A DNA stretch of 64,000 nt from Arthrobacter sp. AK04 (GTDB taxonomy: Bacteria > Actinomycetota > Actinomycetes > Actinomycetales > Micrococcaceae). Positions 26,631 through 34,053 of this stretch are shown here, piece by piece. The number at the start of each line of letters is the position of its first letter. Position 1 is the first letter of the stretch. The notes under the pieces were generated by a model. That model saw nothing but the letters and a program-made list of their open reading frames with translations, made no database searches and was not told the DNA's origin. Made by a program: the position numbers and the translations under genes. The stretch is from NCBI RefSeq assembly GCF_021129155.1, contig NZ_JAJOMC010000001.1:1-64000 (forward strand), written 5' to 3'.

Positions 26631-27497
26631 ATGTCACTTACTCTTGACGCTGGCCCGGCCGCACTTCAGGCCGCAGAATCAGCAACCGCAGCAGCCTCCA
26701 GGGCCGGCGTCCTGGTGGTGGACGAACACGACCGCGACCGGCTGCGGGACGTGGAAGCACTGCTCATTGCCATCTGGGGCATGTCGCCGCACGGGGCACC
26801 CATCCCCTTCGATCTCCTGCGCAGCATCTCCCATGCCGGCTGCAACGTGTCCGCCGCCTACAGCCAGGCAGGCCAGCTGTGCGGAGCAGCGGTGGGCATC
26901 GTCTCCCCCGGGGGACGGTCCACCTACTCGCTGATTGCCGGCGTGCTTCCCGGCACCGGAGACAAGGGCGTCGGCTTCGCCCTCAAGCAACACCAGCGGG
27001 CCTGGTCGCTAGCCCGGGGCATTGACACCATGACCTGGACCTTCGACCCTCTGGTCAGCCGGAATGCCCGCTTCAACCTCACCAAGCTGGGAGCCCACGC
27101 CTCAGAGTACGCCCGCAACTTCTACGGCGAGATGCAGGACGAAATCAACGCCAACGATGAAAGCGACCGGCTGGTGGCCGTCTGGCCGCTGACCTCCCAG
27201 CGGAGCACGGATGCCGGACTGGGGATCCAGGCTGAGCTCGAACTTCCGCCAACCCACCTGGCTCACGTTCTCGAATACGGCCCTGACTCACTGCCTGTCC
27301 TCCTGGAATCGGATGGAACCCTCTGGTGCCGCGCCCCCAAGGACATCGTGGCGCTCCGCAGCTCCAACCCGGACGCCGCTGCCCAGTGGCGCGTGCTGCT
27401 GAGGGAGATTTTCGAATCCGCTTTCGCCTCGGGACGCCGGGCATCCGGCGTCACCCGCGGCGGCTGGTACCGGCTCGCCCCGGCCGGCCAGGCCTAA
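26631..27497 (+). CDS. GNAT-superfamily acyltransferase (COG3375-like)
   Basis: This 288-residue protein has the pattern of the COG3375 GNAT group: LLIAIWGMSPHGAPIPFDLLRSISHAG, VGIVSPGG, GVGFALKQHQRAWSLARGIDTMTWTFDPLVSRNARFNLTKLGA and then a conserved NFYGEMQDEINANDESDRLVAVWPL. In some bacteria a member of this group is an N-succinyltransferase acting on D-amino acids next to an N-succinylamino acid racemase of the enolase superfamily. An enolase-superfamily racemase ends this same operon, supporting such a role by context. There is no M20 desuccinylase here. Confidence 0.8.
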   Translation: MSLTLDAGPAALQAAESATAAASRAGVLVVDEHDRDRLRDVEALLIAIWGMSPHGAPIPFDLLRSISHAGCNVSAAYSQAGQLCGAAVGIVSPGGRSTYSLIAGVLPGTGDKGVGFALKQHQRAWSLARGIDTMTWTFDPLVSRNARFNLTKLGAHASEYARNFYGEMQDEINANDESDRLVAVWPLTSQRSTDAGLGIQAELELPPTHLAHVLEYGPDSLPVLLESDGTLWCRAPKDIVALRSSNPDAAAQWRVLLREIFESAFASGRRASGVTRGGWYRLAPAGQA

Positions 27498-27519
27498 TCC
27501 CACCCCAAGAGGAGTACCA

Positions 27520-28461
27520 ATGCGTATCACACCCCGTTCAGTAACGGCCCGCACCGCCGTCATGGCCGCCGGCCTCGCCCTGGCGACAGGCCTGGCAGCC
27601 TGCTCGGCAGAGACAACACCTGCCAGCAATTCCAACCCCTTCTCGGAAGGCGCCGTGGATCCCGCGGCCGCCGCCGCCCTGCCCGAGCGCTATAAGAGCG
27701 CCGGCGTCATCAACGTCGCCTCCGACATTCCCTATCCGCCCATGGAGATGTTCGACGAGAACCAGCAGCTCACGGGCCTGGACTACGATCTTGCGCAGGC
27801 CCTCGGAGCCAAGCTCGGTGTGCGGCTGGAGCTCCAGACCCAGGCGTTCGACAGCATCATTCCCTCGCTGCAGTCAGGGAAGAACGACATCATCATGTCC
27901 GGGATGAACGATACGCCCGAGCGCCAGGAAACCCTGGACTTCGTGGACTACTTCCACGCGGGATTCTCCATCCTGGTTCCCGAAGGAAACCCTGGGAACA
28001 TCACCACCGTCCTGGACCTCTGCGATAAAGACGTCGCCGTGCAGAAGGCCACCGTCCAGGCAGAAATCCTCCGCACGTACGAGCAGCAGTGCCTGGACAA
28101 GGGATCCAAGCCCATCAGGGTTTCCGAACTCCCGCTGGAGACGGATGTCCAAACAGCCGTCCGGTCCGGAAAGGCCGCGGCCGACGTCGTCGATTCCGCG
28201 GTGGCAGCCTATGCCGCCACCACCGCCGGCGACGGGAAGATCTTTGACCTCGTCAAGGACCCCGCCAACCCGGCCGGATACAACCCCGTCTACACCGGCA
28301 TCGGCGTGCTCAAGAAGGACGCGGAGCTTTCGAAAGCGTTGCTCGCCGCCCTCCAGTCGCTTATCGCCGACGGCACCTACGACCGGATCCTGGCGAAATA
28401 CAACCTCTCCGACTACACGGTCAAGGAAACAGGGCTGAACCTGGGCGGTACCAAGCCATGA
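27520..28461 (+). CDS. Polar amino acid ABC transporter, substrate-binding lipoprotein
   Basis: The ATG follows AAGAGGAGTACCA, a good ribosome binding site. The 313-residue product starts with a lipoprotein signal (AAGLALATGLAAC). The mature protein has the family 3 SBP pattern: GVINVASDIPYPPMEMFDENQQLTGLDYDLAQALG, QAFDSIIPSLQSGKNDIIMSGMNDTPERQETLDFVDYF and AKYNLSDYTV. This indicates an amino-acid or small-peptide ligand. It overlaps the permease gene by 4 bases. Confidence 0.95.
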   Translation: MRITPRSVTARTAVMAAGLALATGLAACSAETTPASNSNPFSEGAVDPAAAAALPERYKSAGVINVASDIPYPPMEMFDENQQLTGLDYDLAQALGAKLGVRLELQTQAFDSIIPSLQSGKNDIIMSGMNDTPERQETLDFVDYFHAGFSILVPEGNPGNITTVLDLCDKDVAVQKATVQAEILRTYEQQCLDKGSKPIRVSELPLETDVQTAVRSGKAAADVVDSAVAAYAATTAGDGKIFDLVKDPANPAGYNPVYTGIGVLKKDAELSKALLAALQSLIADGTYDRILAKYNLSDYTVKETGLNLGGTKP

Positions 28462-29471
28462 CCCCCGCCGTCGCAGCACCCCGCCAGCCTGCTGCCCCCG
28501 GAACCGCGCCTGCCGACGGCGGCGGCCAGGACGACGTCGTTGCCGTTCCCCTCCGGCACCCCTGGCGCTGGGTGGGAGCAGCGCTGCTGGCCCTAAGCGC
28601 CGCCGCGCTGGCGTCATCGCTGTGGACCAACCCGAACATCGACCACGGCACCATCGGCACCTACCTGTTCCATCCCCGGATCCTCGGGGGCGTGGGCCTG
28701 ACCATTGTCCTCACCGTTGTCTCCATGGTGGTGTCCACGGTCCTGGGCGTATTCCTCGCGGTGATGCGGCTGTCCAGGAATCCCGTCATGAACGCCTTCG
28801 CCTGGTTCTACGTCTGGGTTTTCCGGGGCACTCCGCTGCTGATCCAGGTGGTGTTCTGGGGCTACCTCGGGCTGCTTTATTCACAGATCTCGCTGGGTAT
28901 CCCTTTTACGGATTTCACGGTCTTCTCGGTGGACACCAACACCCTGGTTCCGGCCTTAACTGCCGGGCTGCTGGCCATGACCCTGAACCAGGCCGCCTAT
29001 TCCGCGGAAATCATCCGCGGCGGAATGCTGTCTGTCGACTCCGGCCAGCAGGAAGCCGCCTCCTCCCTGGGAATGTCCCCGGCGTTCACCTTGTTCCGGG
29101 TGGTCCTGCCCCAGGCCATGCGGGTCATCATCCCGCCGATGGGCAATGAGACCATCTCGATGCTCAAGAACACGTCCCTGCTCTCCGTCATCGCAGTGCT
29201 GGAGCTCTACACCGTCGCCACCCAGATCTCTTCCCAGAACCTGCGCCAGGTGGAACTCCTCATCGTGGTCAGCTGCTGGTACCTCCTCCTCACCTCTGCA
29301 TTGTCCGTCCCCCAGTACTACCTGGAACGCCACTACGGCCGGGGCAACGCCCGGCAGCAGGCGCCCACTCCCCTGGCCAGGATCAGGACGCTCCTCGGCA
29401 AGCAGCCGGCCCCCGGTACGGCAACGGCCCCCGGTTCGGCCCCGAAAGCATCGAAAGGACACCAGTCATGA
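28458..29471 (+). CDS. Polar amino acid ABC transporter permease
   Basis: The 337-residue protein has a polar N-terminal extension (about 45 residues), then a hydrophobic helix, then the HisMQ-type permease core: VGLTIVLTVVSMVVSTVLG, WFYVWVFRGTPLLIQVVFW and the cytoplasmic EAA loop SGQQEAASSLGMSPAFTLFRVVLP. One permease gene is present, so a homodimer is likely. Overlaps of 4 bases on both sides couple it to the binding protein and the ATPase. Confidence 0.95.
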   Translation: MTPAVAAPRQPAAPGTAPADGGGQDDVVAVPLRHPWRWVGAALLALSAAALASSLWTNPNIDHGTIGTYLFHPRILGGVGLTIVLTVVSMVVSTVLGVFLAVMRLSRNPVMNAFAWFYVWVFRGTPLLIQVVFWGYLGLLYSQISLGIPFTDFTVFSVDTNTLVPALTAGLLAMTLNQAAYSAEIIRGGMLSVDSGQQEAASSLGMSPAFTLFRVVLPQAMRVIIPPMGNETISMLKNTSLLSVIAVLELYTVATQISSQNLRQVELLIVVSCWYLLLTSALSVPQYYLERHYGRGNARQQAPTPLARIRTLLGKQPAPGTATAPGSAPKASKGHQS

Positions 29472-30274
29472 CTGAGGCACTGGTCTCTCCCAAACCTGGC
29501 CACCGCCCGGCAGCGCAGCCGCTCCTCGTGGCCAGCAACGTGCGGAAGCACTACGGCGGCGTCGAGGTCCTCAAAGGCATCTCCCTGACAGTCAACAGCG
29601 GCGAGGTCATGTGCCTCCTGGGCCCCTCCGGTTCAGGCAAGTCCACCTTCCTCCGGTGCATCAACCACCTGGAAAGGATCGACGGCGGCCGGATCTCCGT
29701 TGCGGGGGACCTGATCGGCTACGCACAACGCCAGGACCGAATTTTCGAGATGAGCCCCCGCGAGGTGGCCAGGCAGCGCCGCGGCATCGGAATGGTGTTC
29801 CAGCGCTTCAACCTCTTCCCCCACATGACGGCCCTGGAAAACATCTGGGCCGCCCCGGTAGGCGTCAAAAGGGTCCCCAAGGCAGAGGCAGTCAAGCGCG
29901 GGATGGAACTGCTGGACCGGGTGGGGCTGGCCCACCTGGCCAAGGCCTACCCGGCGCAGCTTTCGGGCGGTCAGCAGCAGCGCGTCGCCATCGCCCGCGC
30001 CCTTGCCATGGACCCCCAGCTGCTCCTGTTCGACGAGCCAACCAGTGCCCTTGACCCCGAACTGGTGGGAGATGTCCTGGACGTGATGCGCACCCTGGCA
30101 GCGGACGGAATGACCATGATCGTTGTCACCCACGAGATCGGCTTCGCACGCGGGGCCGGCGACAGCGTGGTGTTCATGGACGGCGGCGTGGTGGTGGAGT
30201 CCGGCGCCCCCGAAGACGTGCTGGACAACCCGCAAAACCCCCGGACCATCTCCTTCCTCGAAAGCGTGATGTAG
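29468..30274 (+). CDS. Polar amino acid ABC transporter ATPase
   Basis: This 268-residue ATPase has Walker A GPSGSGKST, Q-loop in IGMVFQRFNLFPHMTALENI, signature LSGGQQQRVAIARALAM and Walker B LLLFDEPTSALDPELVG, followed by VVTHEIGFARG with the switch His. The order SBP-permease-ATPase is a complete importer. It ends about 47 bases before the racemase gene. Confidence 0.97.
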   Translation: MTEALVSPKPGHRPAAQPLLVASNVRKHYGGVEVLKGISLTVNSGEVMCLLGPSGSGKSTFLRCINHLERIDGGRISVAGDLIGYAQRQDRIFEMSPREVARQRRGIGMVFQRFNLFPHMTALENIWAAPVGVKRVPKAEAVKRGMELLDRVGLAHLAKAYPAQLSGGQQQRVAIARALAMDPQLLLFDEPTSALDPELVGDVLDVMRTLAADGMTMIVVTHEIGFARGAGDSVVFMDGGVVVESGAPEDVLDNPQNPRTISFLESVM

Positions 30275-30321
30275 TCCCCGCTTTGCATGCCCCCTCCGAA
30301 CCGTCCTCCCCCTTGTGAACT

Positions 30322-31446
30322 GTGAGCCTTGCCGTGAAGATATCCCGCGCCACCATTACCCTTATCGACCTTCCACTGCTGGAACCGTTCGTGGTTTCCT
30401 ACGACAGCTACGCCTCCATGCCCAGCATCATCCTCACTTTGGAGACCGACGACGGCCTGACCGGGTACGGCGAAAGCGTTCCGGACGGGCACATCACCGG
30501 AGAGACGCCCACCGGGACGGTGGAAGCACTGCGGACGGAGCTGGTTCCGGCGGTGCTGGGGCTGGACCCCCGCGACATCACGGCCGTCCACCAGCACCTC
30601 AACAAGGCGCTTAAAGGCTGCGGAGCCGCGAAGGCCGCCGTCGACATTGCCTGCTGGGACCTGGCCGGGAAGGCGGCCAACCGCCCCATCTACAGCCTGC
30701 TGGGCGGGCGCCGTCCGGAACACCCCACCATCGCCCGGGTGATGAGCATCCTCGCCCCGGAGGCCCTCGCCGAACAGGCAGTGCAGGCCCGGAGCCAAGG
30801 GTTCCGCCACCTCAAAATGAAACTCGGCGGCGGTGACGGCCTGGATGTTGAACGCGTGCGGGCTGTCCGGGCAGCAATCGGCACGGACCTGGCCATCCGG
30901 GTGGACGCCAACCAGGGGTGGTCCGATCCCGCAAACGCAAGGGAAATGATCCGGGCCCTGGAACCGTACGGGATCGACTGGGTGGAACAACCGCTCCACG
31001 CCGACGACATCGACGGCTTCAGGCTGCTGCGCCAGGCCACCGGCGCCCGGCTTATGGCCGATGAATCAGTGGTGGACGCCGCCGACCTGGTCCGGTTTGT
31101 CCGGGACCGTTCAGTGGACATGGTGAACCTCAAACTGATGAAAAGCGGGGGAATCACGCCCTGCCACCGCCTGGCGACGCAGGCTGAACTCGGCGGCCTG
31201 AAGGTCCAGATCGGTTCCATGCTGGAAACCAGCATCGCCTCGTCCGCCGGATTCCACCTGGCCCTGTCCCACCCCAACATTGTGTCCACCGAACTCTCAG
31301 GACCGGTGAAGTTCGCCCGGGAACCCGGAAACCTTACCTATGTCCTGCCCGAAGTCCACGTGGGTGAAGGGCCGGGGCTGGGCGTTGACGTGGACGTCGA
31401 TGTCCTGGCCGACTTGACGGTGAGTGAGTGTGAGGTGACGGCCTGA
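30322..31446 (+). CDS. Enolase-superfamily racemase/epimerase (dipeptide epimerase or N-acylamino acid racemase type)
   Basis: This 374-residue protein belongs to the muconate-lactonizing subgroup. The first catalytic Lys pair is K165-M-K167 in RHLKMKLGG. Metal ligands are Asp in IRVDANQGW, Glu in DWVEQPL and Asp in MADESV. The second Lys is in VNLKLMKSGG, and the lid strand is FVVSYDSYASMP. These match L-Ala-D/L-Glu and other dipeptide epimerases as well as N-succinylamino acid racemases; I cannot separate them by eye. A GTG start is assumed and a second GTG is 4 codons in. Its operon with a GNAT and an amino-acid importer supports D/L interconversion of imported substrates. Confidence 0.88.
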   Translation: MSLAVKISRATITLIDLPLLEPFVVSYDSYASMPSIILTLETDDGLTGYGESVPDGHITGETPTGTVEALRTELVPAVLGLDPRDITAVHQHLNKALKGCGAAKAAVDIACWDLAGKAANRPIYSLLGGRRPEHPTIARVMSILAPEALAEQAVQARSQGFRHLKMKLGGGDGLDVERVRAVRAAIGTDLAIRVDANQGWSDPANAREMIRALEPYGIDWVEQPLHADDIDGFRLLRQATGARLMADESVVDAADLVRFVRDRSVDMVNLKLMKSGGITPCHRLATQAELGGLKVQIGSMLETSIASSAGFHLALSHPNIVSTELSGPVKFAREPGNLTYVLPEVHVGEGPGLGVDVDVDVLADLTVSECEVTA

Positions 31447-31510
31447 TCAACAAGGGAGGGCAGCGCTATCCTCCCGGCGGCACGTTCCGGCCGCCGGGGT
31501 CAGCGCTGGA

Positions 31511-32803
31511 TCAGGCGTTCTGCTTGATGAGGTCTTCGGCTTCCTTGAACCATGCGTCGGCGGCGCCGTCGATGGTGAGCTTGCCGTAGTTGAGGTCGGA
31601 GCTGACGCGCTTGAAGGATGCCTCGAGCGTGCCGAAGCCGACAATGGGCGGCTGCGGGGCGTCCTTGAGGTACTGCTCGATGGACTTCTCGTAATCCACC
31701 ACGAGCTTGTCCGTACCTTCGAAGGTGGTCCCGTCCCGCTGGGTCTTCGACGCCGGTACGCCACGGGAGGTCTTGAAGATCTGGCCTACTTCGGGGTCGT
31801 TGACCATGAAGTCAATGAAGCGGCCGGCAGCGTCCTTGTACTTGGTCTTGGCGCTGGCCACCATCAACATCGAGGGCTTCAGGAACAGGCCCAGGTTGTC
31901 CGGATCGTCCGACGGCGGCGGCACCAGCTTGAGCTCCTTGGCCCCGGTGTCCGAAAGGTAGCCGGCCATGAAGTTGTCCCAGGTAAACTCGGTCGCTGCA
32001 GAGTTGGAGCTAAACGGTGATTTCGGCGCCAACTGGGTAACGCGCTCTTCGGAAATCATGGCCGGGGTGCCGCGCAAGGCGGCCGTCGTATTCCACCATT
32101 TCTTGAGGTCATCCTTGGTGAAGCCGAGCTTGCCGTCCTCGGTGAAGGCCTCGATGTTGTTCTGCCGCAGCCAGATGTTGAACATCCACCAGACGGACGT
32201 GTAGTCGCCGCCGCCATAAATCGCGCCGTTGCTCTTAGTGCCAACTTCCGTCATGAAGTCGTTGAATTCCTTGTAGGTCCACGCCCCGTCCGGCTCAGCG
32301 ATGCCCAGGGGCGCCAGCTTGGCGGGGTCGTAGTAGACGGCGAAGGCGTTGGTGCTGGTGGGGATGCCGTACGTCTTGCCCTTGATCTGGCCCGAGGGCA
32401 GGAGGGACTTCTCGAACGCGTCCGTGTTGATGTTCACGGTGCCCAGGTCCAGGAGCTGGTTCCGCTGGCCGTAGTCGCGCAGGTAGGAAAGGTCCCACTG
32501 CATGACATCCGGCAGGCCGCCGCCGGCAGCCTCGGTGGCACGCTTCTGCCAGTAGCCGGCAAAGTCCGTGAAGTTGCCGTTGACCTTGATGTCCGGGTTC
32601 TTCTCCTCGAACAGGGCAATGGCCTTGCGGGTACGCTCGGCACGGTCATCGTTGCCCCACCAGGTGTAGTTGATGGTGACCGGGTTCTCCGCGGAACCCG
32701 TCTCTCCAGCGCTGGTGCTGGATCCCGTGCCGCACGCGGCCAAAGCTGCGGCAGATGCGGTGCCGACAGCCACGGTGGTGAGGAAATGCCTTCTGTTGAT
32801 CAT
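31511..32803 (-). CDS. Extracellular sugar-binding lipoprotein of an ABC importer
   Basis: The ATG at 32803 has AAGGAGG nine bases upstream and replaces a start further out; the product is 430 residues. It opens with MINRRHFLTTVAVG and a lipobox AAC, a Tat-like lipoprotein signal. The mature part has the SBP family 1 pattern (YTWWGNDDRAERTRKAIALFEEKNPDIKVNG, GGLPDVMQWDLSYLRDYG). No permease or ATPase gene is next to it. It is divergent from a LacI repressor and close to a GH127 arabinofuranosidase gene. The ligand is likely an arabino-oligosaccharide or similar sugar, by context. Confidence 0.9.
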   Translation of the reverse strand: MINRRHFLTTVAVGTASAAALAACGTGSSTSAGETGSAENPVTINYTWWGNDDRAERTRKAIALFEEKNPDIKVNGNFTDFAGYWQKRATEAAGGGLPDVMQWDLSYLRDYGQRNQLLDLGTVNINTDAFEKSLLPSGQIKGKTYGIPTSTNAFAVYYDPAKLAPLGIAEPDGAWTYKEFNDFMTEVGTKSNGAIYGGGDYTSVWWMFNIWLRQNNIEAFTEDGKLGFTKDDLKKWWNTTAALRGTPAMISEERVTQLAPKSPFSSNSAATEFTWDNFMAGYLSDTGAKELKLVPPPSDDPDNLGLFLKPSMLMVASAKTKYKDAAGRFIDFMVNDPEVGQIFKTSRGVPASKTQRDGTTFEGTDKLVVDYEKSIEQYLKDAPQPPIVGFGTLEASFKRVSSDLNYGKLTIDGAADAWFKEAEDLIKQNA

Positions 32804-32920
32804 GGGAGCCTCCTTGCTCAATGTGTTGCCTGATGGTCCGGACATTCCTCTGTGAGGTGACCTGGATTACACGTTGTGAAACGTATCAGTCACCGCCGGA
32901 AAAATCCAGAAACATTTCCG

Positions 32921-32949
32921 TTGACAGGAAAATTGCAGCAACATAGGCT
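32921..32949 (+). promoter_or_regulatory. Predicted promoter of the lacI-family gene
   Basis: TTGACA at 32921-32926 is followed by a 17-base spacer and TAGGCT at 32944-32949, 35 bases before the GTG start. GAAACATTTC just upstream is a near-palindrome like LacI-family half sites, so autoregulation and control of the divergent binding-protein gene are plausible. Prediction by eye. Confidence 0.5.
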
Positions 32950-32984
32950 TGGTTTCCAATCACACCCCCCAGGTCAGGAGAACC

Positions 32985-33980
32985 GTGAGCTTTCCTTCCC
33001 GTCGGGTCACCCTGGCCGACGTCGCCAACGCCTCTGGGGTGTCAATTGGGACGGTTTCCAAGGCGCTGAACAACCGGGGCCAGCTCCGGGAAGATACCCG
33101 GGACAGGGTCCTGGCTGCAGCACACAAGCTCGGCTTCGAAACCCTGCCCACCGAAAGCAGCAGCGGCGAGGTGATCACCATAGGCCTGGTCACCTCGGAT
33201 GACATCGGACGCTTCAGCATTCCGGTGATGTACGGCCTCGAGGATTCATTCGGCCCTGACCAGGCCTCGGTGCTTATCAGCAACTCACGGGGTGACCTGG
33301 TCCGCGAGCGCCACTGCGTTGAAACGCTCGCTTCGCGGAATGTGGACGGAATCGTCGTCATGACCAACCACACCGGCCCCCGCGCCCCGCTACCCAAGAC
33401 ATCAGTGCCGATCGTCTATGTCATGGGACAGTCTTCAGACCCAGAAGACATGTCAGTGGTGGTGGACCAGGTCCAGGGCATGCTGCTGGCCCTTGAACAT
33501 GCAGCCAACCTGGGGCATCAGAACATCGCCTACGTGGCGGGCCCCCGCCAGGACTACTCTGCCCGGATCCGCGCCCAGGCCGTCCAGGAACACGCCCCGG
33601 CCTTCGGGCTCACCCTCGTGGGCGACCGTGCACTGTACGGAAACTGGTCCGAGGCGTGGGGCAGGCAGGCAGCCCAGATGCTCCGCCAGCGGGTGGAGCC
33701 CGTGGACATGGTGCTCTGTGGCAGCGACGAAATCGCCCGCGGCGTAGCTGACGGCTTGCGCGAGGCGAACATCGTTGTGCCCCATGACGTCTCAATCATC
33801 GGCTTTGACAACTGGGCAGCAGCGGCCCTGAACAGCCGCCCCGCCCTGACCACCATCGACATGAACCTCGAAGAACTGGGCCGCGCGGCAGGAGCACGCG
33901 TCCTCGAAGCCATCACCGGAAATTCCAGGCCCGGGATAGACGCGCTGCCCTGCCAGCTCATCGTGCGCGACTCCACCTAG
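32985..33980 (+). CDS. LacI-family transcriptional repressor
   Basis: The GTG at 32985 follows CAGGAGAACC, the best ribosome binding site; an upstream in-frame start at 32949 lacks one. The 331-residue product starts with the helix-turn-helix VTLADVANASGVSIGTVSKALNNRGQLREDTRDRVLAAA and continues with a periplasmic-binding-like sensor (ITIGLVTSDDIGRFSIPVMYGLEDSFG). It lies between the binding-protein gene and the GH127 gene, and probably represses both until an arabinose-type inducer binds. Confidence 0.95.
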   Translation: MSFPSRRVTLADVANASGVSIGTVSKALNNRGQLREDTRDRVLAAAHKLGFETLPTESSSGEVITIGLVTSDDIGRFSIPVMYGLEDSFGPDQASVLISNSRGDLVRERHCVETLASRNVDGIVVMTNHTGPRAPLPKTSVPIVYVMGQSSDPEDMSVVVDQVQGMLLALEHAANLGHQNIAYVAGPRQDYSARIRAQAVQEHAPAFGLTLVGDRALYGNWSEAWGRQAAQMLRQRVEPVDMVLCGSDEIARGVADGLREANIVVPHDVSIIGFDNWAAAALNSRPALTTIDMNLEELGRAAGARVLEAITGNSRPGIDALPCQLIVRDST

Positions 33981-34053
33981 CCCCTGCAGGCACAAACCGC
34001 GGAAGCATGAGGGAGCGCGCGCCTTCCCCGGAAGCCACATCCAGAAAGCAACC

